Shown here: positions 31,139-42,439 of the stretch, piece after piece
How the letters are laid out: every line of letters begins with the position of its first letter
Position numbering within the stretch: position 1 is the stretch's first letter
NCBI GenBank assembly: GCA_032716605.1
Contig: CM064552.1
Span: 720,182-784,181 of the forward strand
Direction: 5' to 3'
From: Paralithodes platypus
Taxonomy: Eukaryota; Arthropoda; Malacostraca; Decapoda; Lithodidae
DNA length: 64,000 nt
Notes under the pieces: generated by a model
Seen by the model: the letters and a program-made list of their open reading frames with translations, nothing else
What the model was told of the DNA's origin: nothing
The model's database searches: none
Program-made: the position numbers and the translations under genes

Positions 31139-31475
31139 TTAAGGGGAGGTTTTTAGTTTGGTCTCTAGATATCCATCAAGCTTAAGATTACGCCCCCTTG
31201 AGCCCCTTTAAATTTTAAATTTGTACATTTTTCGGTAGAAAAATGTCCCGGCTGAAAGCCGGTTCCTCTTAAATTACAGGCTCGCTACCGCTCGCCAGGA
31301 TAAAATCGACACCTAAATTGCACGAAAGGTCTTAAAATTGACAGAAATGGGTTGAAAGTTCTTAAAATCATCAAAATAATGGGGCGAACGTCTTAAAATT
31401 AGAAAAGCAATGGGGCTAAACATGAGGGAGAAAGGAGTCAAGAAAAAACTCCCTCAAGTGGAAATCTCCCCTTAA
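31139..31475 (+). mobile_element. TTAA-hairpin MITE, A-type
   Basis: TTAAGGGGAGGTTTTTAG to GGAAATCTCCCCTTAA. Its right TTAA (31472-31475) is also the left TTAA of the P-type element that follows. Confidence 0.92.
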
Positions 31476-31687
31476 CCCCTTCTGTAACGGCGACGTCTCT
31501 TTAATTTGTTTCTTGCTACTATTAGACGTTGTTATTCAGTTTAAAAAAAGGCCTCCAGCAATCAAGAGGCTTCAAACTATCTCACTTAACCCTTTTTACT
31601 GCCACAGATCCTTCTTAAGCCGCACAAAATCGTCTCAATATAGCTAGAATCCAATTGAAAATCCGTCGCCGGTACAGAAGGGGTTAA
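31472..31687. mobile_element. P-type TTAA MITE (piggyBac-like ends)
   Basis: Ends CCCCTTCTGTAACGGCGACG and CGCCGGTACAGAAGGGG, about 20 bp inverted with one mismatch, flanked by TTAA. The interior has CTACTATTAGACG and, inverted, CGTCTCAATATAGCTAG. This is the compact reference copy for the family. Confidence 0.88.
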
Positions 31688-31734
31688 CTTGTAATAAATG
31701 TCACATGAACCTTCCCATACAAACAGAACTATAG

Positions 31735-31927
31735 TTAACCCCTTGAAAATTGTGATGCATTTTGACACTATTATTCTGGCTATCATTAGACGAGTGTATA
31801 CAGTTTAAAAAGGATCTGTGGGAATGATAAGGTTGAAGACTATCTTAATTAACCCTCCGACTTCCATATTCCCTTCCTAATATGAATACAATTGTCTAAA
31901 AAGCTAATTGGATCTTGAGAGGGTTAA
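31735..31927. mobile_element. P-type TTAA MITE, diverged
   Basis: TTAACCCCTTGAAAATTG to GATCTTGAGAGGGTTAA with CTGGCTATCATTAGACGA inside, the sequence that seeded the 45.7-kb minisatellite family. Confidence 0.75.
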
Positions 31928-32437
31928 AAAAGTGACACCTTCTTTCAGTGTTCTGGTAGTATCCTTTCCTTTATTTGTCCTTTGCTATCTCTGTGCGAGG
32001 ACCTAGTTTTCTTTCTCTTTAGTTTGATCCGGGAGCTTGGCCGGATTCCGCAAGACCATCAACAGACACGTACCGACACATATACACACATATAAACACA
32101 TATACATACATATACACACATATATTATTGGCCGATAGCAAACACACACCCAACTGCTTACGTGTACTGAATATATATATATATACACAAATACGTTCGC
32201 GTACACACTCACATACGCACTTACATAAACACACACACGTTTTACATACAAACAATAACATTCGGCGTCAGGCACACAACACAAATGACACATGGTCCGG
32301 TTAACCTTAGACGATTTTCCTAGTCTAGGAATAATATAGGGAAAAAAACTGTCGGTATTTCATTGGAGGTGTTTGGTGTTGTGGTGAAATTAATATAAAA
32401 TAGATTGTTCTTCTCGGCTCAAACAGGACCTTCTTAA
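31928..32437. other. no gene; SINE tail remnant
   Basis: Includes a short AT/AC-rich stretch (32160-32240). At 32356-32396, TTTCATTGGAGGTGTTTGG resembles the tail of the tRNA-like SINE at 36478-36603. No coding frame is recognised. Confidence 0.5.
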
Positions 32438-33390
32438 GCGGAATATAATATAATATAATATAATATAATATAATATAATATAATATAATATAATATAATA
32501 TAACATAATATAATATAACATAATATAATATAATATAATATATAATATATAATATAACATAATATAATATAACATAAAATAATATAACATAATATAATAT
32601 AACATAATATAACATAATATAATATAACATAATATAATATATAATATATAATATAATATAATATAATAATATATAATATAATATAATATAGTATATAATA
32701 ATATAATATAATATAATAATATATAATATAATATAATATAATAATATAATATACTATATAATATAATAATATATAATAATATAATAATATATAATATATA
32801 ATAATATAATATAATAATATATATTATAATAAAATATAATATAAATATAGTATAATATAATATAATAATATAATATAATATAATAATATATAATATAATA
32901 ATATAATATAATATAACATAATATAATATAGTATAATATAATATAATATAACATAATATAATATTAATATAATATAATATAATAATATATATAATATAGT
33001 ATAGTATAATATAATATAATATAGTATAATATAATAATATAATATAATATAATATAATATAATATAATAATATATAATATAATAATATAATATAATAATA
33101 TATAATATATATAGTATAATATAATATAGTATAATATAATATAATATATAATATTATAATATATAATATAATATAGTATAATATAATATAATATAATATA
33201 ATATAATAATATATAATATTATATAATATAGTATAATATAATATAATAATATAATAATATAATATAATATAATATAATAATATAATATAATATAGTATAA
33301 TATAATATAATAATATAATAATATAATATAATATAATATAATAATATAATATAATATAATAATATATAATATAATATAGTATAGTATAAT
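32438..33390. repeat. (TATAA)n satellite, block 1
   Basis: Pentanucleotide TATAA/AATAT repeat with interspersed TATAG and AATAATAT variants. Open frames of tyrosine and isoleucine here are repeat translations. Confidence 0.95.
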
Positions 33391-36235
33391 AGGAAATAAT
33401 AAGTTAGCTAAAAACAATAGAAAATTAGTTGCAAATAAAAGTAATAGGTTGAGGGTATATTATACAAATTGTAGGAGTTTATGTAACAAAATGAACGAAC
33501 TTAGAGCACTCGTTAGCACAGAAAATATAGACATAATAGCGCTAACTGAAACGTGGATTAATACAGAATCTAGGCATTTTTTAGCAGAATTTGATATTCC
33601 AGGATATAGTTTGTTTAAATATGACCGAACAAGTAGGAGGGGCGGGGGTATAGCAGTGTTTGTCAGGAGTACATTAAAAAGCTGTATTAAATCAGGTATT
33701 AGACTAAATAATAATAATGAAAGTGTTTGGGTAGAGGTTAACGAAGGTAGTGAGACCATAGTTATTGGAGTTATATATAGACCGCCTAATATGAGTAGAA
33801 ATGGCGGAACATCGTTATGGGAGGAAATTAAAATAGCATCAAGGTTTAGCAATGTGTGCATTATGGGGGATTTTAATTTTCCGAACATTGATTGGCAGCA
33901 CCAAATAGGCGACTCCGATTCAGTAGAGTTTATTGAGGTAGTACAAGATAGTTTTTTATTTCAATTCATAGAAACGCCGACTAGAGGTATTAATATTCTT
34001 GATTTAGTTTTCAGTAACAATGAACATATGATAAATGATGTAGAGATTGGTGACCACCTAGGAAATAGCGATCATAAATCTATTTATTTTAATATACAAT
34101 GGACAGGGAATGCCAAAGCGAATACGACACTTATCCCAGATTTCAGAAAAGCCGATTATGGTGGGCTAAGAAGTGACTTAAGGGTGGACCCTATTGTTAA
34201 GCAATTAAGTCAGGATATGCCAGAGTTAAACTTGCCACCTACATATAACCAGTTTATTGCTTCACTCCACAATGCTCAAAATAAATATATCCCTAAACGA
34301 AAATTTAGATCGCCGCAGAACCAACCAAAATGGATGACTAATAAGCTAATAGATCTTATAGGAAAAAAGAAAGGAATATATAGAAAAATAAAGAAAGGCG
34401 AAAATCATCTACATATATACTATCAGACTCTATCAAGACAGGTCAAAAAGGAAATCAGGAAAGCAAAAAGAAATTATGAAATAAGGATAGCCAGTGACTC
34501 AAAAAATAACCCTAAAGCTTTTTACCAACTATATAAATCTAAAGTTAGAGATGTAATAGGCCCCCTAAAAACTTCAATAGGAGAAATAACAGAAAATGAT
34601 TTAGAAATGTGCAGTACATTAAATAGTCAGTTTCTTTCCGTTTTCACTAATGAAAATTTGGCACAGATTCCAGAAGTCAATATGGTATATAGTGATAGTA
34701 TAGAAAATATGTTAAGTACAGTTAGTATAAGTAGAAATGATGTGCTTAAGGAAATTGACAGACTGAAACCTCAAAAATCGCCTGGTCCTGACGAGGTATA
34801 TGCTAGAGTATTAAAAGAATGCAGAGATGAGTTAAGTAGCCCATTAGCATTTTTATTTAACAAGTCTTTAGAAACAGGTTTAGTTCCAGAAGCTTGGAAG
34901 CTTGCAAATATAGTTCCGATCTTCAAAAAAGGTGATAAATCGATAGCATCCAATTACCGTCCCATTAGTCTCACATCAATCATAGGAAAGTTGCTAGAGT
35001 CTATTATTGCTAGGAAAATTAGAAGCCACTTAGACAAATTTAACTTAATAAATTCTTCTCAGCATGGATTCACTCAGGGACGTTCTTGCCTTACTAATTT
35101 GCTTAGCTTTTTCTCAGAGGTATATGAAGCAGTAGATAGTGACAAGTCATATGATATTATTTATTTAGATTTCAGTAAAGCTTTCGACAGAGTCCCTCAT
35201 GAGAGATTGATGAGAAAGGTTGAGGCACATGGAATAGGAGGATCGTTGTTGGGATGGATTAGGTCATGGCTAATTGGTAGGAAACAGAGAGTCAGCATAA
35301 ATGGTACCAAGTCAGAGTGGGGAGCAGTCAAAAGTGGTGTCCCCCAGGGATCGGTATTAGGTCCCCTGTTGTTTCTTATATACATAAATGACCTAGATTT
35401 AGGTATAACTAGTAGGATAAGTAAATTCGCAGACGATACTAAAATGGGGAGATCAATTGATTCAGATAGCGATATAGAGTGCCTCCAAAGGGATCTAGAT
35501 ACCTTACATGAATGGTCAGTAAATTGGCAGATGAAGTTTAACATTGACAAATGCAAGGTATTAAAGATAGGGAAGATGCATACAAATGTTAAATATAAAC
35601 TAGCTAATTTAGAATTAGAAAATTCAGACTGTGAGAAAGATCTAGGTGTGTTTGTTAGCAATGATTTGAAGCCTAGAAAACAGTGTATAAGCGTTCGTAA
35701 TAAGGCAAACAGGATTCTCGGGTTCATCTCTAGGAGTGTGAGTAACAGAACTGCTGATGTTATCTTAAAACTTTACTTGTCATTAGTGAGACCCCATATG
35801 GATTATGCTGTCCAATTTTGGTGTCCTTATTACAGAATGGACATAGATTCATTGGAGAGAGTACAGCGTAGAATGACAAAAATGATCCATAATATTAGAA
35901 ATCTTTCGTATGAAGAAAGGTTGAAGAAATTAGGTTTACATTCGTTAGAGAGACGCAGAGTTAGAGGGGATATGATAGAGGTGTTCAAGTGGGTTAGTGG
36001 GATTAACAAAGGGGACATGACAAATGTACTAAAGCTCAGTGATAGCGAAAGAACTCGTACCAATGGTTTCAAATTAGATAAATTTCGTTTCAGAAAAGAT
36101 ATAGGCAAATATTGGTTTGGTAACAGAGTTGTAGATGGGTGGAATAGACTACCAAGTGCTATAGTGGGGTCTAAAACGGTAGGGAGCTTTAAGATAAAAT
36201 TGGATAAGCATATGGACGAGAAGGGTTGGGTGTGA
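33391..36235 (+). CDS. CR1 ORF2 endonuclease-reverse transcriptase, N-truncated
   Basis: The frame is open from the truncation point at 33391 to the stop at 36233-36235. It contains the apurinic-type endonuclease (ALTETWINT, IMGDFNFPNIDW, GNSDHKSIY), the reverse transcriptase (IYLDFSKAFDRVP, SGVPQGSVLGPLLFL, SKFADDTKMG) and the CR1 C-terminal region (EERLKKLGLHSLERRRVRGD, GWNRLPSAIVGS). It lacks only about the first 48 residues of the copy 2 protein and differs from it at about 20 residues. There is no in-frame ATG at the truncation and no promoter, so this copy is probably silent. The TTG at 33449 is not a real start. Confidence 0.92.
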
Positions 36236-36454
36236 AGGGGGATCAGCTGGGTTGGGCCAATCAGCACTGCATACCCCCATAATCCTGCGTTAATCTCTAA
36301 CCGTTTTGGTAAGATGATCCTCAGGGTATTAGAGTGTTGAGCCTATAATTGGGCTTTGTAATTGAACTGGGGTTGTGTGGGACAGGGATCTGCCTTGCTT
36401 AGGCCAATCGGCTTTCTGCAGACTCCCATTTTCTTATGTTCTTATGTTCTTATG
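33391..36454 (+). mobile_element. CR1 retrotransposon, copy 1 (5-prime truncated)
   Basis: Homology with copy 2 starts abruptly at 33391 inside the N-terminal part of ORF2. The copy ends in three TTCTTATG units at 36431-36454, the octamer tail typical of CR1. It is embedded in TATAA satellite on both sides. Confidence 0.93.
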
Positions 36455-36477
36455 TAATATAATATAGTATAATATTA

Positions 36478-36603
36478 TTTTTATTAATCTCACCACCACA
36501 CCTCCAATGAAATTAATTAAAGTATATATGATCCACCGGGATTCGAACCCGGGTTATCACACACATATTTTTGCCACCTTAACCATTACACCACCAGGAC
36601 GGT
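36478..36603 (-). mobile_element. short tRNA-derived SINE
   Basis: On the minus strand, GTCCTGGTGGTGTAATGGTT (A-box region) and GGGTTCGAATCCCGG (B box and T arm) are followed by ATATACTTTAATTAATTTCA and TTGGAGGTGTGGTGG. The tail matches 32356-32396, and the head matches 20246-20313 and 26146-26218. Confidence 0.7.
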
Positions 36604-36703
36604 TATATATAATATAATATATATAATATAATATATATAATATATATAATATAATATATATAATATAATATAATATAATATAGTATAATATATAATATAT
36701 ATT
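36604..36703. repeat. (TATAA)n satellite, block 2
   Basis: TATATAATATAATA repeats between the two CR1 copies. A further short piece lies at 36455-36477. Confidence 0.95.
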
Positions 36704-36798
36704 CAGTTGCTCTCTGACCCCTGACCTGTGCGGACGTCCCCAGTGACCGCTAGTGAACCTGTTTACCCTTAGTGAGGTCCTAGTGAACTTTCATAGTG

Positions 36799-37686
36799 AT
36801 GGCTGTTGTTGATGAGTCTGCTGTCTCCTCCCATACTCTCCAGCTTTGTCTTGCTTTGCAAGAGAGACTGGAGAGTGTGGAGCAGGAGATTCAGTGTCTC
36901 AAAGATGAAAATTTGGCCTTGAGACTAGCTATGGCGGAGAAGAAGTGTGAGGCTACCGGAAGTGTTCCCAGGGATCGTGAAGCCCCTTGGAAAGTGGTGT
37001 CAACTAGTGCAACGGCCTGCAAGCTGAAAAGGCAGCCAGTCAAGACCCACAACAACTTCAGCACCTTGGCTGATGAGAGTGATGGCGATGAAGTGGCGAT
37101 CATCGAGGCAGTGAGAGGGGAGGGGGGGAAGTCTGCTGCTGTTGCTGCAACAACTGCTGCTACACGCCGACAAAAGGAAAAAGCTAAGTCTGTTTTCATT
37201 GTCGGTGATTCATTGGTTAGATACCTTGGCAGGGCAACAAACACTCAGGTTGGTAAAGTTGTCTGCGTGCCTGGTGCCGGAGTCGGGAGGGTGGCTGAGA
37301 AGATAGATGCTGTCATGGAAGTGAGTGGGGAGGACCCCATCATCTTCCTCAACGCAGGGAGCAACGACATATGGAGATGCAGGACTGAGGAGTTGCTCTC
37401 CAAGTATCAGGAAATGTTGGAGAGGATCAAGGAAAAAGGTGGAGTTCCTGTGGTAAACAGTATCCTGCCTAGAAGAGGGGTAAGGAAGGAATGGTCCTCC
37501 AGGGCTATTGGTGTAAATAGCCGGCTGGAGAAGTATTGTAAGGCAAATACTATTCCATTCCTGGATAACTGGTCCCTCTTTTATGGTAAGGATGAACTGT
37601 ATGCCCAGGATGGAGTACATCTCTCTCGACTAGGAGTTTCGACCTTGGCCAGCTCACTCGACAAGATTGTTGCGGAGTTTCGTTAA
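36799..37686 (+). CDS. CR1 ORF1 protein with SGNH-type esterase domain
   Basis: 295 codons from the ATG at 36799; an in-frame GTG just upstream is not needed. Residues about 12-48 form a leucine-rich heptad pattern (LQERLESVEQEIQCLKDENL), a likely coiled coil for trimer or dimer formation. A basic and alanine-rich linker follows. Residues about 132-292 look like an SGNH/GDSL esterase fold: FIVGDSLVRYLG with the nucleophile serine at 138, NAGSNDIW with asparagine 189, and DGVHLS with aspartate 271 and histidine 274. Esterase ORF1 proteins are established for CR1-group elements, where they bind the element RNA and perhaps lipids. All expected catalytic residues are present. The stop is at 37684-37686. 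Confidence 0.88.
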   Translation: MAVVDESAVSSHTLQLCLALQERLESVEQEIQCLKDENLALRLAMAEKKCEATGSVPRDREAPWKVVSTSATACKLKRQPVKTHNNFSTLADESDGDEVAIIEAVRGEGGKSAAVAATTAATRRQKEKAKSVFIVGDSLVRYLGRATNTQVGKVVCVPGAGVGRVAEKIDAVMEVSGEDPIIFLNAGSNDIWRCRTEELLSKYQEMLERIKEKGGVPVVNSILPRRGVRKEWSSRAIGVNSRLEKYCKANTIPFLDNWSLFYGKDELYAQDGVHLSRLGVSTLASSLDKIVAEFR

Positions 37687-37751
37687 AAAAACCTGGGTGT
37701 GTAAGTAAAATACTGTCTCCATATGGAGCAGGTACTTCATGTGACAAACCA

Positions 37752-40739
37752 GTGAGTAAAATAGAAATAATCAGTCAAGATAGTGCGGATATAGTGATGT
37801 GTAATAGTAGTATCGATAACACTACACATGTAACTGATAGTAAAGATGAGAATATTGATAGAGTAGAATTTCCGTCTAGAGCTAGTAGTTCAACAGGAAA
37901 TAATAAGTTAGCTAAACACAATAGAAAATTAGTTGAAAATAAAAGTAATAGGTTGAGGGTATATTATACAAATTGTAGGAGTTTATGTAACAAAATGAAC
38001 GAACTTAGAGCACTCGTTAGCACAGAAAATATAGACATAATAGCGCTAACTGAAACGTGGATTAATACAGAATCTAGGCATTTTTTAGCAGAATTTGATA
38101 TCCCAGGATATAGTTTGTTTAAATATGACCGAACAAGTAGGAGGGGCGGGGGTATAGCAGTGTTTGTCAGGAGTACATTAAAAAGCTGTATTAAATCAGG
38201 TATTAGACTAAATAATGATAATGAAAGTGTTTGGGTAGAGGTTAACGAAGGTAGTGAGACCATAGTTATTGGAGTTATATATAGACCGCCTAATATGAGT
38301 AGAAATGGCGGAAAATCGTTATGGGAGGAAATTAAAATAGCATCAAGGTTTAGCAATGTGTGCATTATGGGGGATTTTAATTTTCCGAACATTGATTGGC
38401 AGCACCAAATAGGCGACTCCGATTCAGTAGAGTTTATAGAGGTAGTACAAGATAGTTTTTTATTTCAATTCATAGATACGCCGACTAGAGGTATTAATAT
38501 TCTTGATTTAGTTTTCAGTAACAATGAACATATGATAAATAATGTAGAGATTGGTGACCACCTAGGAAATAGCGATCATAAATCTATTTATTTTAATATA
38601 CAATGGACAGGGAATGCTAAAGAGAATACGACACTTATCCCAGATTTCAGAAAAGCCGATTATGGTGGGCTAAGAAGAGACTTAAGGGTGGACCCTATTG
38701 TTAAGCGATTAAGTCAGGATATGCCAGAGTTAAACTTGCCACCTACATATAACCAGTTTATTGCTTCACTCCACAATGCTCAAAATAAATATATCCCTAA
38801 AAGAAGATTTAGATCGACGCAGAACCAACCAAAATGGATGACTAATAAGCTAATAGATCTTATAGGAAAAAAGAAAGGAATATATCGAAAAATAAAGAAA
38901 GGTGAAAATCATTTACATATATACTATCAGACTCTATCAAGACAGGTCAAAAAGGAAATCAGGAAAGCAAAAAGAAATTATGAAATAAGGATAGCCAGCG
39001 ACTCAAAAAATAACCCTAAAGCTTTTTACCAACTATATAAATCTAAAGTTAGAGATGTAATAGGCCCCCTAAAAACTTCAATAGGAGAAATAACAGAAAA
39101 TGATTTAGAAATGTGCAGTACATTAAATAGTCAGTTTCTTTCCGTTTTCACTAATGAAAATTTGGCACAGATTCCAGAAGTCAATATGGTATATAGTGAT
39201 AGTATAGAAAATATGTTAAGTACAGTTAGTATAAGTAGAAATGATGTGCTTAAGGAAATTGACAGACTGAAACCTCAAAAATCGCCTGGTCCTGACGAGG
39301 TATATGCTAGAGTATTAAAAGAATGCAGAGATGAGTTAAGTAGTTCATTAGCATTTATATTTAACAAGTCATTAGAAACAGGTTTAGTTCCAGAAGCTTG
39401 GAAGCTTGCAAATGTAGTTCCGATCTTCAAAAAAGGTGATAAATCGATAGCATCCAATTACCGTCCCATTAGTCTCACATCAATCATAGGAAAGTTGCTA
39501 GAGTCTATTATTGCTAGGAAAATTAGAAGCCACTTAGTAAAATTTAACTTAATAAATTCTTCTCAGCATGGATTCACTCAGGGACGTTCGTGCCTTACTA
39601 ATTTGCTTAGCTTTTTCTCAGAGGTATATGAAGCAGTAGATAGTGACAAGTCATATGATATTATATATTTAGATTTCAGTAAAGCTTTCGACAGAGTCCC
39701 TCATGAGAGATTGATGAGAAAGGTTGAGGCACATGGAATAGGAGGGTCGTTGTTGGGATGGATTAGGTCATGGCTAATTGGTAGGAAACAGAGAGTCAGC
39801 ATAAATGGTACCAAGTCAGAGTGGGGAGCAGTCAAAAGTGGTGTCCCCCAGGGATCGGTATTAGGTCCCCTGTTGTTTCTTATATACATAAATGACCTAG
39901 ATTTAGGTATAACTAGTAGGATAAGTAAATTCGCAGACGATACTAAAATGGGGAGATCAATTGATTCAGATAGCGATATAGAGTGCCTCCAAAGGGATCT
40001 AGATACCTTACATGAATGGTCAGTAAATTGGCAGATGAAGTTTAACATTGACAAATGCAAGGTATTAAAGATAGGGAAGATGCAAACAAATGTTAAATAT
40101 AAACTAGCTAATTTAGAATTAGAAAATTCAGACTGCGAGAAAGATCTAGGTGTGTTTGTTAGCAATGATTTGAAGCCTAGAAAACAGTGTATAAGCGTTC
40201 GTAATAAGGCAAACAGGATTCTCGGGTTCATCTCTAGGAGTGTGAGTAACAGAACTGCTGATGTTATCTTAAAACTTTACTTGTCATTAGTGAGACCCCA
40301 TATGGATTATGCTGTCCAATTTTGGTGTCCTTATTACAGAATGGATATAGATTCATTGGAGAGAATTCAGCGTAGAATGACAAAAATGATCCATAATATT
40401 AGAAATTTTCCGTATGAAGAAAGGTTGAAGAAATTAGGTTTACATTCGTTAGAGAGACGCAGAGTTAGAGGGGATATGATAGAGGTGTTCAAGTGGGTTA
40501 GTGGGATTAACAAAGGGGACATGACAAATGTACTAAAGCTCAGTGATAGCGAAAGAACTCGTACCAATGGTTTCAAATTAGATAAATTTCGTTTCAGAAA
40601 AGATATAGGTAAATATTGGTTTGGTAACAGAGTTGTAGATGGGTGGAATAGGCTACCAAGTGATATAGTGGGATCAAGAACGATAGGGAGCTTTAAGAAA
40701 AAATTGGATAAGCATATGGACGAGAAGGGTTGGGTGTGA
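37752..40739 (+). CDS. CR1 ORF2 endonuclease-reverse transcriptase, full length
   Basis: 995 codons if counted from the GTG at 37752; the first ATG is at 37797. The frame is open upstream as far as the ORF1 stop, in the -1 register relative to ORF1, so coupled translation is possible. Domains: endonuclease about residues 68-285 (ALTETW at 98-103, GDFN at 207-210, SDH at 274-276); reverse transcriptase about 500-770 (SPGPDEVY, DFSKAFD at 641-647, GVPQGSVLGP, FADD at 727-730); then the CR1 C-terminal region ending DKHMDEKGWV. All catalytic residues are present and there is no frameshift or stop. This is the best candidate in the window for a currently functional protein. Confidence 0.94.
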   Translation: MSKIEIISQDSADIVMCNSSIDNTTHVTDSKDENIDRVEFPSRASSSTGNNKLAKHNRKLVENKSNRLRVYYTNCRSLCNKMNELRALVSTENIDIIALTETWINTESRHFLAEFDIPGYSLFKYDRTSRRGGGIAVFVRSTLKSCIKSGIRLNNDNESVWVEVNEGSETIVIGVIYRPPNMSRNGGKSLWEEIKIASRFSNVCIMGDFNFPNIDWQHQIGDSDSVEFIEVVQDSFLFQFIDTPTRGINILDLVFSNNEHMINNVEIGDHLGNSDHKSIYFNIQWTGNAKENTTLIPDFRKADYGGLRRDLRVDPIVKRLSQDMPELNLPPTYNQFIASLHNAQNKYIPKRRFRSTQNQPKWMTNKLIDLIGKKKGIYRKIKKGENHLHIYYQTLSRQVKKEIRKAKRNYEIRIASDSKNNPKAFYQLYKSKVRDVIGPLKTSIGEITENDLEMCSTLNSQFLSVFTNENLAQIPEVNMVYSDSIENMLSTVSISRNDVLKEIDRLKPQKSPGPDEVYARVLKECRDELSSSLAFIFNKSLETGLVPEAWKLANVVPIFKKGDKSIASNYRPISLTSIIGKLLESIIARKIRSHLVKFNLINSSQHGFTQGRSCLTNLLSFFSEVYEAVDSDKSYDIIYLDFSKAFDRVPHERLMRKVEAHGIGGSLLGWIRSWLIGRKQRVSINGTKSEWGAVKSGVPQGSVLGPLLFLIYINDLDLGITSRISKFADDTKMGRSIDSDSDIECLQRDLDTLHEWSVNWQMKFNIDKCKVLKIGKMQTNVKYKLANLELENSDCEKDLGVFVSNDLKPRKQCISVRNKANRILGFISRSVSNRTADVILKLYLSLVRPHMDYAVQFWCPYYRMDIDSLERIQRRMTKMIHNIRNFPYEERLKKLGLHSLERRRVRGDMIEVFKWVSGINKGDMTNVLKLSDSERTRTNGFKLDKFRFRKDIGKYWFGNRVVDGWNRLPSDIVGSRTIGSFKKKLDKHMDEKGWV

Positions 40740-40954
40740 AGGGGGATCAGCCGGGTTGGGCCAATCAGCGCTCTGCAGACCCCCGTAATCCTGCGTTAAT
40801 CTCTAACCGGTTTGGTAAGATGATCCTAAGGGTATTAGAGTGTTGAGCCTATAATGGGGCTTTGTAATTGGGGTTGTGTGGGACAGGGATCTGCCTTGCT
40901 TAGGCCAATCGGCTTTCTGCAGACTCCCATTTTCTTATGTTCTTATGTTCTTAT

Positions 40955-41917
40955 AATATAATATAGTATAATATAATATAATATATAATATAATAATATA
41001 TAATATAATATAGTATAATATAATATAATATAATATAATATAATAAAATATAGTATAATATATATATATAATATATATAATATAATATATATAATATATA
41101 TATATATAATATAATATAGTAAATATTAATATAATATAATATAGTATATATAGTATAGTATAATATAATATAATATAGTATATAGCAGTATAGTATAATA
41201 TAATATAATATAGTATATCAGTATAATATAATATAATATAGTATATCAGTATAATATAATATAATATATATTAATAATATAATAATATAGTATATATAAT
41301 ATAATATAATATGATATAATATAATATAATATAATATAATATAGTATAATATAATATAATATAATATAATATAGTATAATATAATATAATATAATATAGT
41401 ATAATATAATATAATATAGTATAATATAATATAATATAATATAGTATATATCAGTATAGTATAATATAATATAATATAGTATAATATAATATAATATAGT
41501 ATAATATAATATATTATAATATAATATAATATAATATAATATAGTATAATATAATATAGTATAATATAATATAATATAATATAATATAGTATAATATAGT
41601 ATAATATAATATAATATAATATAGTATAATATAATATAATATAATATAGTATAGTATAATATAATATATATAATATAATATAATGGTATAAATATATAAT
41701 ATAATATACTATAGTATAATATAATATAATATAGTATAGTATAGTATAATATAATATAGTATAATAATATATATATAAATAATATATAATATAATATAAT
41801 ATAGTATAATATAATATAATATAATATAGTATAATATAATATAATATAATATAATATAGTATAATATAATATAATATAATATAATATAATATAGTATAAT
41901 ATAATATAATATAATAT
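40955..41917. repeat. (TATAA)n satellite, block 3
   Basis: Long TATAA array with TATAG variants. The giant minus-strand open frames here are repeat-derived and run into the SINE. Confidence 0.95.
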
Positions 41918-42439
41918 GTTGTTGTTGTTGTTGTAACCCAAGCTGCCTGGCCGAACAGCCCCAAGGCCCCGAGCAATTCCAAGGCCATAACCGAGCGCCC
42001 CCACAGAACCCTCCCTGCCGACCACAGTAAAGCCTGGGTGACCGAAGCCACTCCATGGCGGGGAGCTGAGGAGGGTGCGGAAACGCCCGGGAAACCAAAG
42101 CCTCACCCAGGGCCCTGTGCCCGTCAGCAATTATGAAGAGAAAGTTGAGGGGCAAGGGAAAATGTGACGCTTTGGCTTCCAATCTTGGTAGATTGGGAGG
42201 TCAATCCACGGAAGAGACGCCGTCACTTGAGATCTAGAAAATATATAAGTTAAAGGAACGGTCAGAGTAAGCTATGGGTATGGCAGAGATCGCTCAGTTC
42301 TCACTCTGATAGACCAGCCCATCACCACATGACTAGAACCCAATCCTCTCAGCATCAGCTAGGAAAGGCCCTAGAAAGCCGCCTTTGGCGGGGGGATAGC
42401 TCCCCTATTTCAACCCCTTTCGGGGTCGGGCACCCGCCC
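41918..42439 (-). mobile_element. SINE-like element, copy 3
   Basis: Complete minus-strand copy inserted in TATAA satellite, from GGGCGGGTGCCCGACCCCG at 42439 to an (AAC)n tail seen as GTTGTTGTTG at 41918-41932. Because the satellite flanks are uniform, the ends are defined to the base and agree with copies 1 and 2. Its 3-prime part can be read as ...GALGLFGQAA, close to the LINE C-terminus. Confidence 0.88.

Larger units (their letters stand above)
36704..40954 (+). mobile_element. CR1 retrotransposon, copy 2 (apparently complete)
   Basis: Starts CAGTTGCTCTCTGACCCC directly after satellite, with about 95 bp of 5-prime UTR. ORF1, ORF2 and a 215-bp 3-prime UTR follow. It ends in TTCTTATG octamers (40931-40954) running straight into satellite. 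It has both intact frames and no internal insertion. CR1 elements normally lack target duplications, and none is resolvable in this repeat. Confidence 0.93.

Noticed and set aside
33460..36267. Minus-strand open frames within the CR1 copies
   Set aside because: They are antisense shadows of ORF2 and occur identically in both copies. No domain is present.
41218..42182. Long minus-strand open frames rich in tyrosine and isoleucine
   Set aside because: They translate the TATAA satellite and run into the SINE. No domain is present.
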